Source of the DNA: Sandarakinorhabdus glacialis
GTDB taxonomy: Bacteria > Pseudomonadota > Alphaproteobacteria > Sphingomonadales > Sphingomonadaceae
Assembly (NCBI RefSeq): GCF_014643455.1
Contig: NZ_BMJM01000010.1
Span: 1 to 64,000 of the forward strand
Reading direction: 5' to 3'
Length of the DNA: 64,000 nt
This document shows, in pieces, positions 8,027 through 16,643 of this stretch. Numbering within the stretch: the stretch's first letter is position 1; each line of letters starts with the position of its first letter. Position numbers and translations under genes: made by a program. The notes below the pieces were generated by a model. It saw only the letters and a list, made by a program, of their open reading frames with translations. It ran no database searches and was not told the origin of the DNA.

Positions 8027-9640
8027 ATGCGTCTTGCTCTCGATCGTCGCGCCTTCCTGACCGCTTCCGCTGCCGGATTGCTGCTGCCCAATCGCCCCGC
8101 CCTCGCCGGGATCTGGGCCGACAAGGGCTTCACTCACGGCGTCGCCTCGGGCGATCCTGCCCCCGACTCGATCAAGCTATGGACCCGCTACGCCGCCGCC
8201 GACGGCAAGGCGACGATGCTCAAGGTCGAAGTCGCCGCCGACCAGGGCTTCGGCAAGATCATCAAGCGCAGCGAAGCCATCGCCGGCCCCGCCACCTGGG
8301 GCACGGCGCAAGTCCGCATTTCCGGGCTGCCCGAGGGCTGGGTCTTCTACCGCTTCACTGCGCCCGACGGCACCACGTCCCCCATCGGCCGCACCTGCAC
8401 CCTGCCGACCGGCAAGCTGGCGCGCTTCAACATCGCGGTGTTCAGCTGCTCGAACAAACCCTTCGGCTGGTTCAACGCCTATGCCCATGCCGCCGCCCGC
8501 GACGACATCGACCTCGTCGTCCATGTCGGCGATTATCTATATGAATATGCCCGCGGCATCTACCCGAGCGCCGCCGAGACCATGCCCGGCCGCGACATCG
8601 AGCCTGCTACGGAGATGATCCGCCTCGACGATTATCGCCAGCGCTATGCCAGCTACCGCGTCGATCCCGGCCTGCAGGAGCTGCATCGGCTGTTCCCGAT
8701 GGTCGCCATCTGGGACGACCATGAATTCACCAACGACACCTGGAAGAACGGCGCCCAGAATCACCAGCCCGACGAGGGCGATTTCGCCGCCCGCAAGGCT
8801 GCCGCGATTCAGGTCCACCATGAATGGCTGCCCGGCCCTGATCGCCTGTACCACCGCTACGATATCGGCAACCTTGTCAGCCTGATCACCCTCGACACCC
8901 GCGTCACCGGCCGCGACCAGCAGCTCGATATCGGCACCGCATTGAAGGCTGGTCCCGCTGCCGTAGCCGCCTTCCGCGACGGGCCGCTCAATGATCCTTC
9001 GCGGCAGCTTCTCGGCACCGCGCAGGAAAGCTGGTTCAAGACCAACCTCAAGGCCTCGACAAGGACCGGCCAGAAATGGCAGTTCGTGGCCCAGCAGGTC
9101 GTCATGGGCGACGTCCGCACGCCGAAAAACGCGCTCGAATTCCTCGCCGCCGACGCCAATCCGCGCGCGCAGGGCTATATCAAGGCCGGCCTCGCCGCCT
9201 CGGCCGCCGGCATTTCTGCCGCGATGGACATGTGGTCGGGTTACCCGCAGGCCCGCGCCCGCGTGCTCAAGGCCGCACAGGACGCCGATGCCGACATGGT
9301 CGTCGTCTCCGGCGACAGCCACAACGCCTGGGCGTTCAACCTCGAACACGGCGGCAAGCCCGCCGGCGTCGAGTTCGCCGGCCAGTCCGTCACCTCGCCC
9401 GGCTATGAAAGCGCGCTCAAGGCCGACCCGGCGAAAATCCGCGACGCCGTCGTCGCCGCCAGCCCCGGCATGACCTGGTGCGACACCAGCCGCCGCGGCT
9501 ACATGACCGTCGCCTTCACCCCCGACCAGGCCCGCTGCGACTGGGTCTTCATGCAGACCATCAGCGATCGCAGCCTCGCCGTCAGCGCCGGGCAAGCCGC
9601 CACCGTCCGCCGCGGCGAGCGCAAGATGCAACTGGCATAG
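8027..9640 (+). CDS. PhoD-family alkaline phosphatase, Tat-exported
   Basis: This 537-residue metallophosphoesterase should hydrolyse phosphomono- or diesters in the periplasm. The N-terminus has a twin-arginine signal (DRRAFLTASAAGLLL) ending near ALAG. PhoD hallmarks are the N-terminal PhoD_N region GVASGDPAPDSIKLWTRY, the metal ligands in VHVGDYLYEY and IWDDHEFTNDTW, and VVVSGDSHNAW. GGGG lies 7 bases before the ATG. The alpha/beta hydrolase gene follows 27 bases downstream, probably in the same transcript. Phosphate starvation control is usual for the family, but no Pho box was identified. Confidence 0.93.
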   Translation: MRLALDRRAFLTASAAGLLLPNRPALAGIWADKGFTHGVASGDPAPDSIKLWTRYAAADGKATMLKVEVAADQGFGKIIKRSEAIAGPATWGTAQVRISGLPEGWVFYRFTAPDGTTSPIGRTCTLPTGKLARFNIAVFSCSNKPFGWFNAYAHAAARDDIDLVVHVGDYLYEYARGIYPSAAETMPGRDIEPATEMIRLDDYRQRYASYRVDPGLQELHRLFPMVAIWDDHEFTNDTWKNGAQNHQPDEGDFAARKAAAIQVHHEWLPGPDRLYHRYDIGNLVSLITLDTRVTGRDQQLDIGTALKAGPAAVAAFRDGPLNDPSRQLLGTAQESWFKTNLKASTRTGQKWQFVAQQVVMGDVRTPKNALEFLAADANPRAQGYIKAGLAASAAGISAAMDMWSGYPQARARVLKAAQDADADMVVVSGDSHNAWAFNLEHGGKPAGVEFAGQSVTSPGYESALKADPAKIRDAVVAASPGMTWCDTSRRGYMTVAFTPDQARCDWVFMQTISDRSLAVSAGQAATVRRGERKMQLA

Positions 9641-9667
9641 CCGCCGGGAACGTGCAGGGTAGGCAGG

Positions 9668-10621
9668 ATGTTTCGTCTCCTGCTTGCCCTGCTGATTGCC
9701 GCCCCCGCTGCCGGCCAGACCTGCGATGCCGTCTGGCACGACGCGGCGCGCGACCGCGACCTGCCGGTTCGTATCCGCTTGCCCGACGGGACCGCGAAGG
9801 TGCCGCTCATCCTGTTCAGCCCCGGCCTCGGCGGCGGCATCGCCGGCGGCTCGCTCTGGGCAAAGGCCTGGACCGATCGCGGCCTCGCCGTCGTCCACCT
9901 CGAACACCCCGGCAGCGACGCCGCCGCCTATCGCGCTCCCGGCACCCCGCAGGAACGCCGCGCCCGTATCCGCGCCGCCGCCTCGGCGCAGCAACTCCAC
10001 GCCCGAGTCGGCGATGTCGGCTTCATCCTCGATGAACTCGCCCGGCGCCCCCGCGAAGGCCAGTGCAACCTCGCCCGGCTCGACCTCACTCGCATCGGCA
10101 TCGCCGGCCACAGTATGGGTGCCTGGACGGCGCAAGGCGTCGCCGGGCAGCGTTTTCTCGGCAAGGCGCCCTTCCGCGACGCCCGCATCGACGCCGCCAT
10201 CGCCCTCAGCCCCTCGGCACTGACCCAGGCCAATTTCGGCGAAGCCTTTGGCGGCATCACCATTCCCTTCCTGTCGATCACCGGCACCGAGGACGGCGTC
10301 CCCGCCCGCCGCGGCGAACCCACCCCCGAATCGGACGCCAAGGCCGCAGCCCAGCGCCTCGCCGCCGAAGCCCAGCGCATCGGGCCCTATCGAGGCATGC
10401 CACCCGGCCAGAAATACCTGATCGTCTTCAAGGATGGCGACCACATGGTCTTCGCCGGCAACCTCCGCAGTTCCCCGACCGCCACCGACATTCACATCCA
10501 CGACGCCGTCATCTCCGCCACCAACGCCTTCTGGGGCGCCGAGCTTCTTGGCGACAAAACTGACGCTGCAACGCTCAAGACGTTAAAGCTCACCCCAAGC
10601 GACCGTTTCGAATCGAAATAG
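9668..10621 (+). CDS. Secreted alpha/beta hydrolase
   Basis: This 317-residue protein starts with a short signal peptide (LLLALLIAAPAAGQ). It shows an alpha/beta hydrolase fold of the dienelactone hydrolase or platelet-activating-factor acetylhydrolase type: an oxyanion-hole region LFSPGLGGG, the nucleophile elbow GIAGHSMGAW near residue 150, an acid in ITGTEDGVP and a late histidine in FKDGDHMVF. The substrate is unknown. It follows the PhoD gene and ends before a family A repeat that separates it from the convergent aroB. Confidence 0.85.
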   Translation: MFRLLLALLIAAPAAGQTCDAVWHDAARDRDLPVRIRLPDGTAKVPLILFSPGLGGGIAGGSLWAKAWTDRGLAVVHLEHPGSDAAAYRAPGTPQERRARIRAAASAQQLHARVGDVGFILDELARRPREGQCNLARLDLTRIGIAGHSMGAWTAQGVAGQRFLGKAPFRDARIDAAIALSPSALTQANFGEAFGGITIPFLSITGTEDGVPARRGEPTPESDAKAAAQRLAAEAQRIGPYRGMPPGQKYLIVFKDGDHMVFAGNLRSSPTATDIHIHDAVISATNAFWGAELLGDKTDAATLKTLKLTPSDRFESK

Positions 10622-10627
10622 GTCGCT

Positions 10628-10688
10628 GCCTCCCTCCCCCCTGCGGGGAGGGCGACTCGGCTCCAGCCGAGCGGGGTGGGGGTTCACG
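10628..10688. repeat. Intergenic palindromic element, family A (subtype 2)
   Basis: The element starts with a CCTCCC/GGGAGG stem, followed by a second stem CTCGGCT/AGCCGAG, and ends in the shared G-rich arm GCGGGGTGGGGGT. It lies between the convergent hydrolase and aroB genes, where it may serve as a bidirectional terminator. Confidence 0.8.
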
Positions 10689-10705
10689 CCCCTCGCCGCG
10701 AAAGC

Positions 10706-11809
10706 CTACTCCGCCACAACCCCATCCAGAAACGCCTCGACATCCCCCAGCGGCACATCGCGCGCCACGAACGCCTGCCCGATCCCCCGCGCCAGAATGA
10801 ACGGCAGCGTCCCCGCCTTCATCTTCTTGTCCTGCCGCATATGGTGAAGCAACGTCGCCGCGCTCACCTCGAATCCCAGCGCCTTCGGGCTCAGCACGAA
10901 CCCGCACGCCAGCAGATGCGCCCGCACCCGCGCCGCATCCTCGGCCGGACAAAGCCCCCGCGCCGCCGACAGGTCGAACGCCAGCGCCATCCCCAGCGCC
11001 ACCCCTTCGCCGTGGAGCAACCGGTCCGAAAACCCCGCTTCCGCCTCGAACGCATGGCCGAACGTATGCCCCAGATTAAGCAGCGCCCGCACGTCACCCG
11101 TCTCGCGCTCGTCCGCCGCCACGACCTTGGCCTTGGCCCGGCACGACACCGCAACCGCCTCGGCTTGACAGCCCGCGTCACCCGCCAGCAACGCCGCCGC
11201 ATTGGCCTCGCACCATTTGAAAAATCCCGGGTCGCCGATCAGGCCGTATTTGACCACCTCGGCATAACCGGCGCGCAAATCGCGCACCGGCAAGGTCGCC
11301 AGCACGCTCGGGTCGATCAGCACCAGCGCCGGTTGGTGGAACGCCCCAACGAGGTTCTTGCCCGCCGCCGCGTTGATCGCGGTCTTGCCGCCCACCGACG
11401 AATCGACCTGCGCCAGCAACGTCGTCGGCACCTGGACGAACCGGCAGCCCCGCCGCAGGATCGACGCCGCAAACCCGGTCAGGTCACCGATCACCCCGCC
11501 GCCAAGCGCCACCACCGCATCGCCGCGCTCGACGCCCAGCGACAGCAATCGCTCGGTCACCTGCGCCAACGTCGCCCAGTCCTTCGTCGCCTCCCCCGGC
11601 GCCAGCACGATCTCGTCGACGGCAATCCCCCCCGCCGCCAGCCCCGCCGCAAACGCCGGCAGGTGCAGCCGCGCGACATTGCTGTCGGTTACCAGCGCCA
11701 GTCGCCCGCGCGGCGCCAGCGGCCCCAGCAGCGGCGCCGCATTGGCGAGCAGGCCCGGCGCGATATGGATCGGATACGCTCGCTTGCCCAAGGGTACTTC
11801 AACAATCAC
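10706..11809 (-). CDS. aroB: 3-dehydroquinate synthase
   Basis: The enzyme converts DAHP to 3-dehydroquinate in the shikimate pathway, using NAD and a divalent metal. The 367-residue protein shows the conserved block GGGVIGDLTGFAAS followed by QVPTTLLAQVDSSVGGK, and metal-site histidines in NLGHTFGHAFE and LLHGEGVALGM. The start is the GTG at 11809, whose bases overlap the aroK stop (GTGA). The frame continues upstream, but that part is antisense-like sequence inside aroK. Coupling to aroK is the usual aroKB arrangement. Confidence 0.95.
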   Translation of the reverse strand: MIVEVPLGKRAYPIHIAPGLLANAAPLLGPLAPRGRLALVTDSNVARLHLPAFAAGLAAGGIAVDEIVLAPGEATKDWATLAQVTERLLSLGVERGDAVVALGGGVIGDLTGFAASILRRGCRFVQVPTTLLAQVDSSVGGKTAINAAAGKNLVGAFHQPALVLIDPSVLATLPVRDLRAGYAEVVKYGLIGDPGFFKWCEANAAALLAGDAGCQAEAVAVSCRAKAKVVAADERETGDVRALLNLGHTFGHAFEAEAGFSDRLLHGEGVALGMALAFDLSAARGLCPAEDAARVRAHLLACGFVLSPKALGFEVSAATLLHHMRQDKKMKAGTLPFILARGIGQAFVARDVPLGDVEAFLDGVVAE

Positions 11810-12438
11810 GCCGGGATTCCTTCGCTCATATTCGCCGCCGCCAGCGCCGCGACGATGGCCTCGACGGTGTCGCCATGCGGCAACGACTTGCTCGCGATCC
11901 GGATCGGCGCCTGCGCATAGATCGGGTTCCGCACCCGCGCCAGCTCGTGCAGCACCTCGCCGGGGTCGCGGCCCTTTAGCAACGGCCGCGTGTTGCGCCG
12001 CCGCACCCGCTCCACCAGCGTCGCCACATCGGCATCGAGCCACACCGTCAACGTCCGCTCGAGGATCAGCAGCCGCGTATCGTCCTGGATGAACGCCCCG
12101 CCGCCGGTGGCGATCACCTTGGGGGCGCCATCGATCAAGCGCGCGATCACCCGGCGCTCGCCATCGCGAAAATGCGCCTCGCCGAATTTCTCGAAAATCT
12201 CGGAGACGCTCAGCCCGGCGGCCAGCTCGATCTCGGCATCGGCATCGACGAACGGCAGCCGCAACCGGGCCGCCAGCCGCCGCCCGACGGTGGTCTTGCC
12301 GGCGCCCATCAGCCCGACCAGCGTCACCGGCCGCGCCGCCGCTGCCTTCAACAGCGCCGAACCTGTGGGCATGGGCGGCGGCAGGGGTGCCGGCGGGGGT
12401 GCCGGCGGATCAGGGGGGATTTTGGCGTCGCACTCCAT
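11806..12438 (-). CDS. aroK: Shikimate kinase
   Basis: The enzyme phosphorylates shikimate at the 3-OH. The core has the Walker A motif GLMGAGKTTVGRR (Lys near residue 48), the shikimate-binding VDADAEIE and TGGGAF, and the lid NTRPLL. At 210 residues it is about 30 longer than typical because of a proline-rich N-terminal stretch (about 8-24). The ATG at 12438 is preceded by a G-run 5-10 bases upstream; an internal ATG at 12372 would remove the proline stretch but has no ribosome site. It overlaps aroB by 4 bases. Confidence 0.94.
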   Translation of the reverse strand: MECDAKIPPDPPAPPPAPLPPPMPTGSALLKAAAARPVTLVGLMGAGKTTVGRRLAARLRLPFVDADAEIELAAGLSVSEIFEKFGEAHFRDGERRVIARLIDGAPKVIATGGGAFIQDDTRLLILERTLTVWLDADVATLVERVRRRNTRPLLKGRDPGEVLHELARVRNPIYAQAPIRIASKSLPHGDTVEAIVAALAAANMSEGIPA

Positions 12439-12536
12439 GTCGCCCCCCGCTATACACCTGTCCGACGCGGGCGAAAGCTGCCGCCACAAACGAGTTCTCC
12501 GGAAAGGCCAGGCATTGCGAAACATCTTCAGGAGCA

Positions 12537-14375
12537 ATGGCTGACATGCGGATTGCCCTGCGGCCTGCCGTCCTCGCCGCCGCCACACTGACCCTCGGGC
12601 TCGCCCATCCGGCCTCCGGCCAGCAAGCCCCGGCCGTGCCGCAAGCCCAGCCGCAACAGCAGCAGCCGAGCAACGCCGGCCCCAAGTCGCTTCTCCCCGA
12701 CGTCTTCGACAGTCCGGCTCCCGCGCCCGCCGCACCAGCCGACACCGGCCCTCCGGTCTATGAATCCGGTGCCGCCCCTGCCCCCGCGCCGCCGCCGCTG
12801 CTGCCGCCATTGCTCGCCCCGCCGGTGCCGCTGCCCCCCGAGCCCGTCGATCCCTTCGCCACCCAGATCACCGGCCGCGACATCACCGTCTTCGGGCCGC
12901 TGACGCCCGAGATCGGCGGCTATGGCATCGCCACCTTCACCGGCTCGCGCGGCACCTTCCTGTCGGGCCTCGCCAATCGCGTCACCGCGCCGATCGCGTC
13001 GCGCTGGGCCAGCATCACCCTGCGCCGCGCGCTGCTCAGCGAAAGCACCACCCCCTATGGCATCGGCCCCGGCGACTGGGTCGCGGCGCGCGCCTCGCTG
13101 CTGCTCCGCATGGGCGAGATCGACGGCGCCAAGGCCCTTGTCGACGGCGTTCCCATCGATCGCTACAGTCCGTTCCTCTACCGCATCGCCGGCCAGACCG
13201 CGCTTGCCGCCGCCGATATCGGCGGCCTCTGCCCGATCGCCGAAACCGCCCGCATGCTGTCGCGCGACCCGCTATGGCCGCTCGCCGTCGGCATGTGCGC
13301 CGCCCTCCAGGGCGACGACGCCACCGCCGCCAGCATCTTCGACGCGCTGGGCAACGACGAGCAAAGCGTCGACCGCTTCGACCTCCGCCTCGCCGAACGC
13401 ATCGCCACCCTCGTCGGCGGTGCCGGGCGCGCGTCGAACATCGACTGGAACGAGGCACCGCCGCTGACGCTGTTCCGCTTCGGCGTCGCCACCGCCGCCG
13501 GCGTCATGGTCCCCCCCGACGCCCTCGCCGCACTCGGCCCGGCGCGCTTCGGCTGGCTGGTCCGCGCTCCCAACCTCGATCCCGAGGCACGCCGCGCCGC
13601 CATCGGCCCCGCCACCGTCCAGGGCAGCATGTCCGCCGCCGAGCTCGCCGGCGCCATCGCCATCGACGCCGCCACTCCCGACGCTGCCGGCGCTGCAGCT
13701 GCACCCGGCAACGCCGACAGCCGCGGCGACCGCCTGCGCATCGCCTCGGCCGGCACGCGCCTGGGCGACCGCCTCGTTGCCCTGCGCGCCATCTGGGCCG
13801 AGGGCGAGGATCCCTATGCCGGCCTGCTCGAATCGGCCACCGCGGCGGCGCGCCTGTCGCCCACCGCCGGCAGCGCCGCCGACAGCGCCCAGATCATCGC
13901 CGCGCTGCTTGCGGCGGGCGACACCGTTGCCGCGGCGCGTTGGTGGCCGGTCGCCGACGACGCCGCCGCCAAGGTCCGCGCCCAGGCCTGGGCGCTCCTC
14001 GCTGCCGGCACCGGCACCGTCGAAGTCACCCCGTCGGCATTTCGCGACTGGCGTTCGACCAGTGGCGCCGACGATCGCCGCGCTGCGATGCTGTTCGCCG
14101 CCCTCGCCGGCCTCGGCGTGACCACGGGCAGCGACTGGGACGGCCTGCGCACGGACCTGCTACCGCGCAACACCAACAGCTGGAGCCGCGCCATCGACGC
14201 CGCCGGCCGCGCCCGCCGCACCGGCGAAGTGACGCTGCTTGCCGCGACGGGCCTGCAAGGGCCCTGGGCCGACGTGCCGCCGCTCCACCTCCACCACATC
14301 GTCCAGGCGCTCGTCCGCAGCGGCCGCACCACCGAGGCGCGTCTCATCGCGGCGGAAGCGCTGACGCGCGGGTGA
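12537..14375 (+). CDS. Secreted Pro/Ala-rich protein of unknown function
   Basis: I do not recognise this 612-residue protein. It has a signal peptide (about 4-28, ending ASGQQ), then about 100 residues very rich in Pro, Ala and Gln. A long alpha-helical, alanine-rich region follows, with short repeated helix pairs reminiscent of TPR or SEL1-like solenoids, but no clear motif. AGGAG at 12530-12534 fits either the ATG at 12537 or the one at 12546. The stop overlaps a possible GTG start of the downstream recombinase gene (GTGA at 14372), so the two are probably co-translated. The gene diverges from aroK across a 98-base gap that should hold both promoters. Confidence 0.75.
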   Translation: MADMRIALRPAVLAAATLTLGLAHPASGQQAPAVPQAQPQQQQPSNAGPKSLLPDVFDSPAPAPAAPADTGPPVYESGAAPAPAPPPLLPPLLAPPVPLPPEPVDPFATQITGRDITVFGPLTPEIGGYGIATFTGSRGTFLSGLANRVTAPIASRWASITLRRALLSESTTPYGIGPGDWVAARASLLLRMGEIDGAKALVDGVPIDRYSPFLYRIAGQTALAAADIGGLCPIAETARMLSRDPLWPLAVGMCAALQGDDATAASIFDALGNDEQSVDRFDLRLAERIATLVGGAGRASNIDWNEAPPLTLFRFGVATAAGVMVPPDALAALGPARFGWLVRAPNLDPEARRAAIGPATVQGSMSAAELAGAIAIDAATPDAAGAAAAPGNADSRGDRLRIASAGTRLGDRLVALRAIWAEGEDPYAGLLESATAAARLSPTAGSAADSAQIIAALLAAGDTVAAARWWPVADDAAAKVRAQAWALLAAGTGTVEVTPSAFRDWRSTSGADDRRAAMLFAALAGLGVTTGSDWDGLRTDLLPRNTNSWSRAIDAAGRARRTGEVTLLAATGLQGPWADVPPLHLHHIVQALVRSGRTTEARLIAAEALTRG

Positions 14376-14404
14376 CCGCGCGTCCATCAAAAGCCACCCC
14401 GGGG

Positions 14405-15307
14405 ATGACGACGCCGGGGCACTCCGACGCCCGGCTCATCGCCCTCTTCCTCGACATGCTCGCCGCCGAACGCGGCGCGGCGCGCAACACCCTGCTCGCC
14501 TATGGCCGCGACCTCGAACAGGCGAGCGACTGGCTCGGCGGACAGCTCGGCACCGCCGCCGCGCCCGACCTCGCCGTGCTCTCGTCGCAATGGGCCACAC
14601 TCGCGCGCGCTTCTGCTGCCAGAAAAGCCTCCGCCATCCGACAATTCTTCGGTTTCCTCGCCGCCGAAGGCATCCGCGCCGACAACCCCGGCAAGGACCT
14701 CGCCAACGCCGCCATGGCGCGCCCGCTGCCCAAGACCCTCGATCCGCGCGATGTCGACCGCCTGTTCGCCGCCCTCGCCGAGCACCTCGCCGCTGCGCCG
14801 CAAAACCCCCGCACCCTGCGCCTCGCCGCGCTCATCGAACTGCTTTACGGCTCGGGCCTGCGCGCTACCGAGCTCGTCTCGCTGCCCCGCCACGCCGTCC
14901 GCCCCGGCCGCGGCTTCATCATCCTGGCGGGGAAAGGCGGCAAGGAACGCCTCGTCCCCATCGGCAACCGTGCCGAAGCCGCCGTCGCCGCCTATGCCGC
15001 CCACGTCCCCATCGAGGTCAAGTTCCTGTTCACCTCACGCGGAAAGCATTTGACCCGGCTGCGCCTCTACCAGCTTGTCAAGACCCTCGCCGCCGACGCC
15101 GGCATCCCGCCCGAACGCGTCAGCCCGCACGTGCTGCGCCACGCCTTCGCCACCCATCTCCTCGAAGGCGGTGCCGACCTGCGCACCCTGCAAATGCTGC
15201 TCGGTCACGCCGACATCGCCACTACCCAGATCTATACCCATGTCGCATCGAAGGCGCTCGTCGAACTCGTCAACGCCCGCCACCCGCTCGCTGACCGCAA
15301 ACCCTAG
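14405..15307 (+). CDS. Tyrosine recombinase XerC/XerD
   Basis: This site-specific recombinase resolves chromosome dimers at dif. The 300-residue protein has an N-terminal SAM-like DNA-binding domain (about 8-95) and a catalytic domain with all active residues: Arg in LYGSGLRATEL, Lys in GKGGKERLVPI, His/Arg in HVLRHAFATHLL, His in LLGHADI and Tyr in TTQIYTHV. XerC and XerD cannot be told apart here. The in-frame GTG at 14372 overlaps the upstream stop (GTGA) and would add 11 residues; it is a real alternative start. The 3' end overlaps the convergent gene by 4 bases. Confidence 0.92.
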   Translation: MTTPGHSDARLIALFLDMLAAERGAARNTLLAYGRDLEQASDWLGGQLGTAAAPDLAVLSSQWATLARASAARKASAIRQFFGFLAAEGIRADNPGKDLANAAMARPLPKTLDPRDVDRLFAALAEHLAAAPQNPRTLRLAALIELLYGSGLRATELVSLPRHAVRPGRGFIILAGKGGKERLVPIGNRAEAAVAAYAAHVPIEVKFLFTSRGKHLTRLRLYQLVKTLAADAGIPPERVSPHVLRHAFATHLLEGGADLRTLQMLLGHADIATTQIYTHVASKALVELVNARHPLADRKP

Positions 15308-15810
15308 ATCTTGCAGGCCCGGCCGCCGGCGCGGCCCTTCAGGAACGCCCGCCGCAACTGCCCAGCGAGCACCGCCGCCTGCGCATGTTTCCTCGCTGCA
15401 TCGGCGCCCGACAGCTTCCGGATGAGGCCCGTGCCGGGAATGAGGCTGCCGGCCACTGATTCCGCGGTCCCCAGCACGAACTCGGTCGATGTCTCGCTGG
15501 CGCCGGTCGCCTGCCGGGAATCGACATCCGGCCCCAGCACCTTGGTCAGACGGTCGATCTCGGCCTTGTACTGCGCGCAGCTGGTCAACCCGGTGAGCGA
15601 ATACGGTGCATCCATCACCGCCAGCAACACCGGCGGGATCGGATCCTTCTTTACATTCAGGTCGCGCAGCGGCGCCGTGACGATCCGCCCGGCCGTATCG
15701 GTGACCTGCCGCGTCGTCGACGGCGACGCTGTCTGTGCCAGGCCGGCGCTACTTGCCACCAATGCGCAAATCGCCGCCGCGACTATCGAACATCGAACCC
15801 GTACCATCAT
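15304..15810 (-). CDS. Secreted protein, tandem paralogue 2
   Basis: This 168-residue protein has a signal peptide ending near GLAQT. It shares a core with the gene just upstream: a PLRDLN...KDPIPP segment, PYSLTGLTSCAQYK, VLGPDVDS, an alanine-rich helix and the terminal Cys-Lys-Ile. It is not a family I can name; similar small proteins occur in sphingomonads. The start is set by AGGGA about 5 bases before tandem ATGs at 15810 and 15807. Two conserved cysteines (TSCAQ and the C-terminal CKI) may form a disulfide. Confidence 0.75.
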   Translation of the reverse strand: MMVRVRCSIVAAAICALVASSAGLAQTASPSTTRQVTDTAGRIVTAPLRDLNVKKDPIPPVLLAVMDAPYSLTGLTSCAQYKAEIDRLTKVLGPDVDSRQATGASETSTEFVLGTAESVAGSLIPGTGLIRKLSGADAARKHAQAAVLAGQLRRAFLKGRAGGRACKI

Positions 15811-15874
15811 GCGTTCCCTTGCGGCCGCAACCGACAAGGGAACGTTACAGGCGCGGACCACGTGCCGCCAGTGG

Positions 15875-16396
15875 CTAGATCTTGCAGCCCTTCTGCCGAG
15901 CCGTGCCCTTCAGATAAGCGCGCCGCACCGACCCTGCATAAATCGCTGCCTGGGCATATTTCTGGCGCGCATCGGCACCCGAGATCTTTCGCACCACGCC
16001 CATGAACGGAATTATGCTTCCAGCCGCCGATTCGCCGAGCGACAGCGCGAACTCCGCCGGGGTCTGGTCCTTCCGCTGGGCTTGCGGCGAATCGACGTCC
16101 GGCCCGAGAACCCCGGTCAGCGTCGTGATCGCGGTCTTGAACTGGGCGCAGGTCTTGATGCCCTTCAGCGAATAGGGCTCCTCCATTGCCGCCTCGATCC
16201 GCGGATCGACCTTGTCCTTGATGATGTTCATGTCCTTCAGCGGCTTGGCACCGATATTCTCGACGGTGTCGCCCACCTTGTCGATGCCGCTGCGCTCCTT
16301 GGGCGGGTTGGTCTGCTGGCCCGCCGCAGCGCTCGCCAACACCAGCAACGGCGCGGCCACCAGCATCGTGCGCCAGTTCTTGCTCATCATCGTCAT
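15875..16396 (-). CDS. Secreted protein, tandem paralogue 1
   Basis: This 173-residue secreted protein has a signal peptide ending ASAAAGQQ. It is clearly homologous to the next gene downstream: PLKDMNIIKDKVDP, PYSLKGIKTCAQFK, VLGPDVDSPQAQ, RKISGADARQKYAQAA and a terminal KGCKI. GGAG lies 8 bases before the ATG at 16396, which decides the start. A 64-base gap separates the two paralogues. The function is unknown. Confidence 0.75.
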   Translation of the reverse strand: MTMMSKNWRTMLVAAPLLVLASAAAGQQTNPPKERSGIDKVGDTVENIGAKPLKDMNIIKDKVDPRIEAAMEEPYSLKGIKTCAQFKTAITTLTGVLGPDVDSPQAQRKDQTPAEFALSLGESAAGSIIPFMGVVRKISGADARQKYAQAAIYAGSVRRAYLKGTARQKGCKI

Positions 16397-16516
16397 CGAA
16401 ATCTCTCCAGCCGGTCGGCGTCGGCTACCATAGCGACGGCCGTTACCGGCGCTAAACGAACCTGACCTCGCCTTGTTCCCCACACCCCGCCCCGCACCGA
16501 ATAACGCAGTCGCCGC

Positions 16517-16545
16517 TTGCCGATTACCGCTCGCCGGACTATATC
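16517..16545 (+). promoter_or_regulatory. Predicted promoter of the rimP-nusA-infB operon
   Basis: TTGCCG at 16517-16522 and TATATC at 16540-16545 are separated by 17 bases. This gives a leader of roughly 90 bases before the rimP TTG. Position and spacing fit a sigma70 promoter for the long transcription/translation operon that follows. Confidence 0.55.
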
Positions 16546-16643
16546 GCCGCTATCTCTACATGGGTAACCGCATGGAGGTCGGCCGGGAACGCTCCCGCCC
16601 GCCGCCGGATCGCTGTCACCCGCTTCAGGAAAACGGACCTCAT

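Noticed and set aside
8537-10501. Long minus-strand open frame opposite phoD and the hydrolase
   Set aside because: It spans two genes and the gap between them on the opposite strand, with Gly/Ala/Asp-rich sequence typical of antisense frames.
14405-15307. Tyrosine recombinase considered as a phage or island integrase
   Set aside because: Length, compact domains and motif spacing fit housekeeping XerC/XerD, and no mobile genes surround it.
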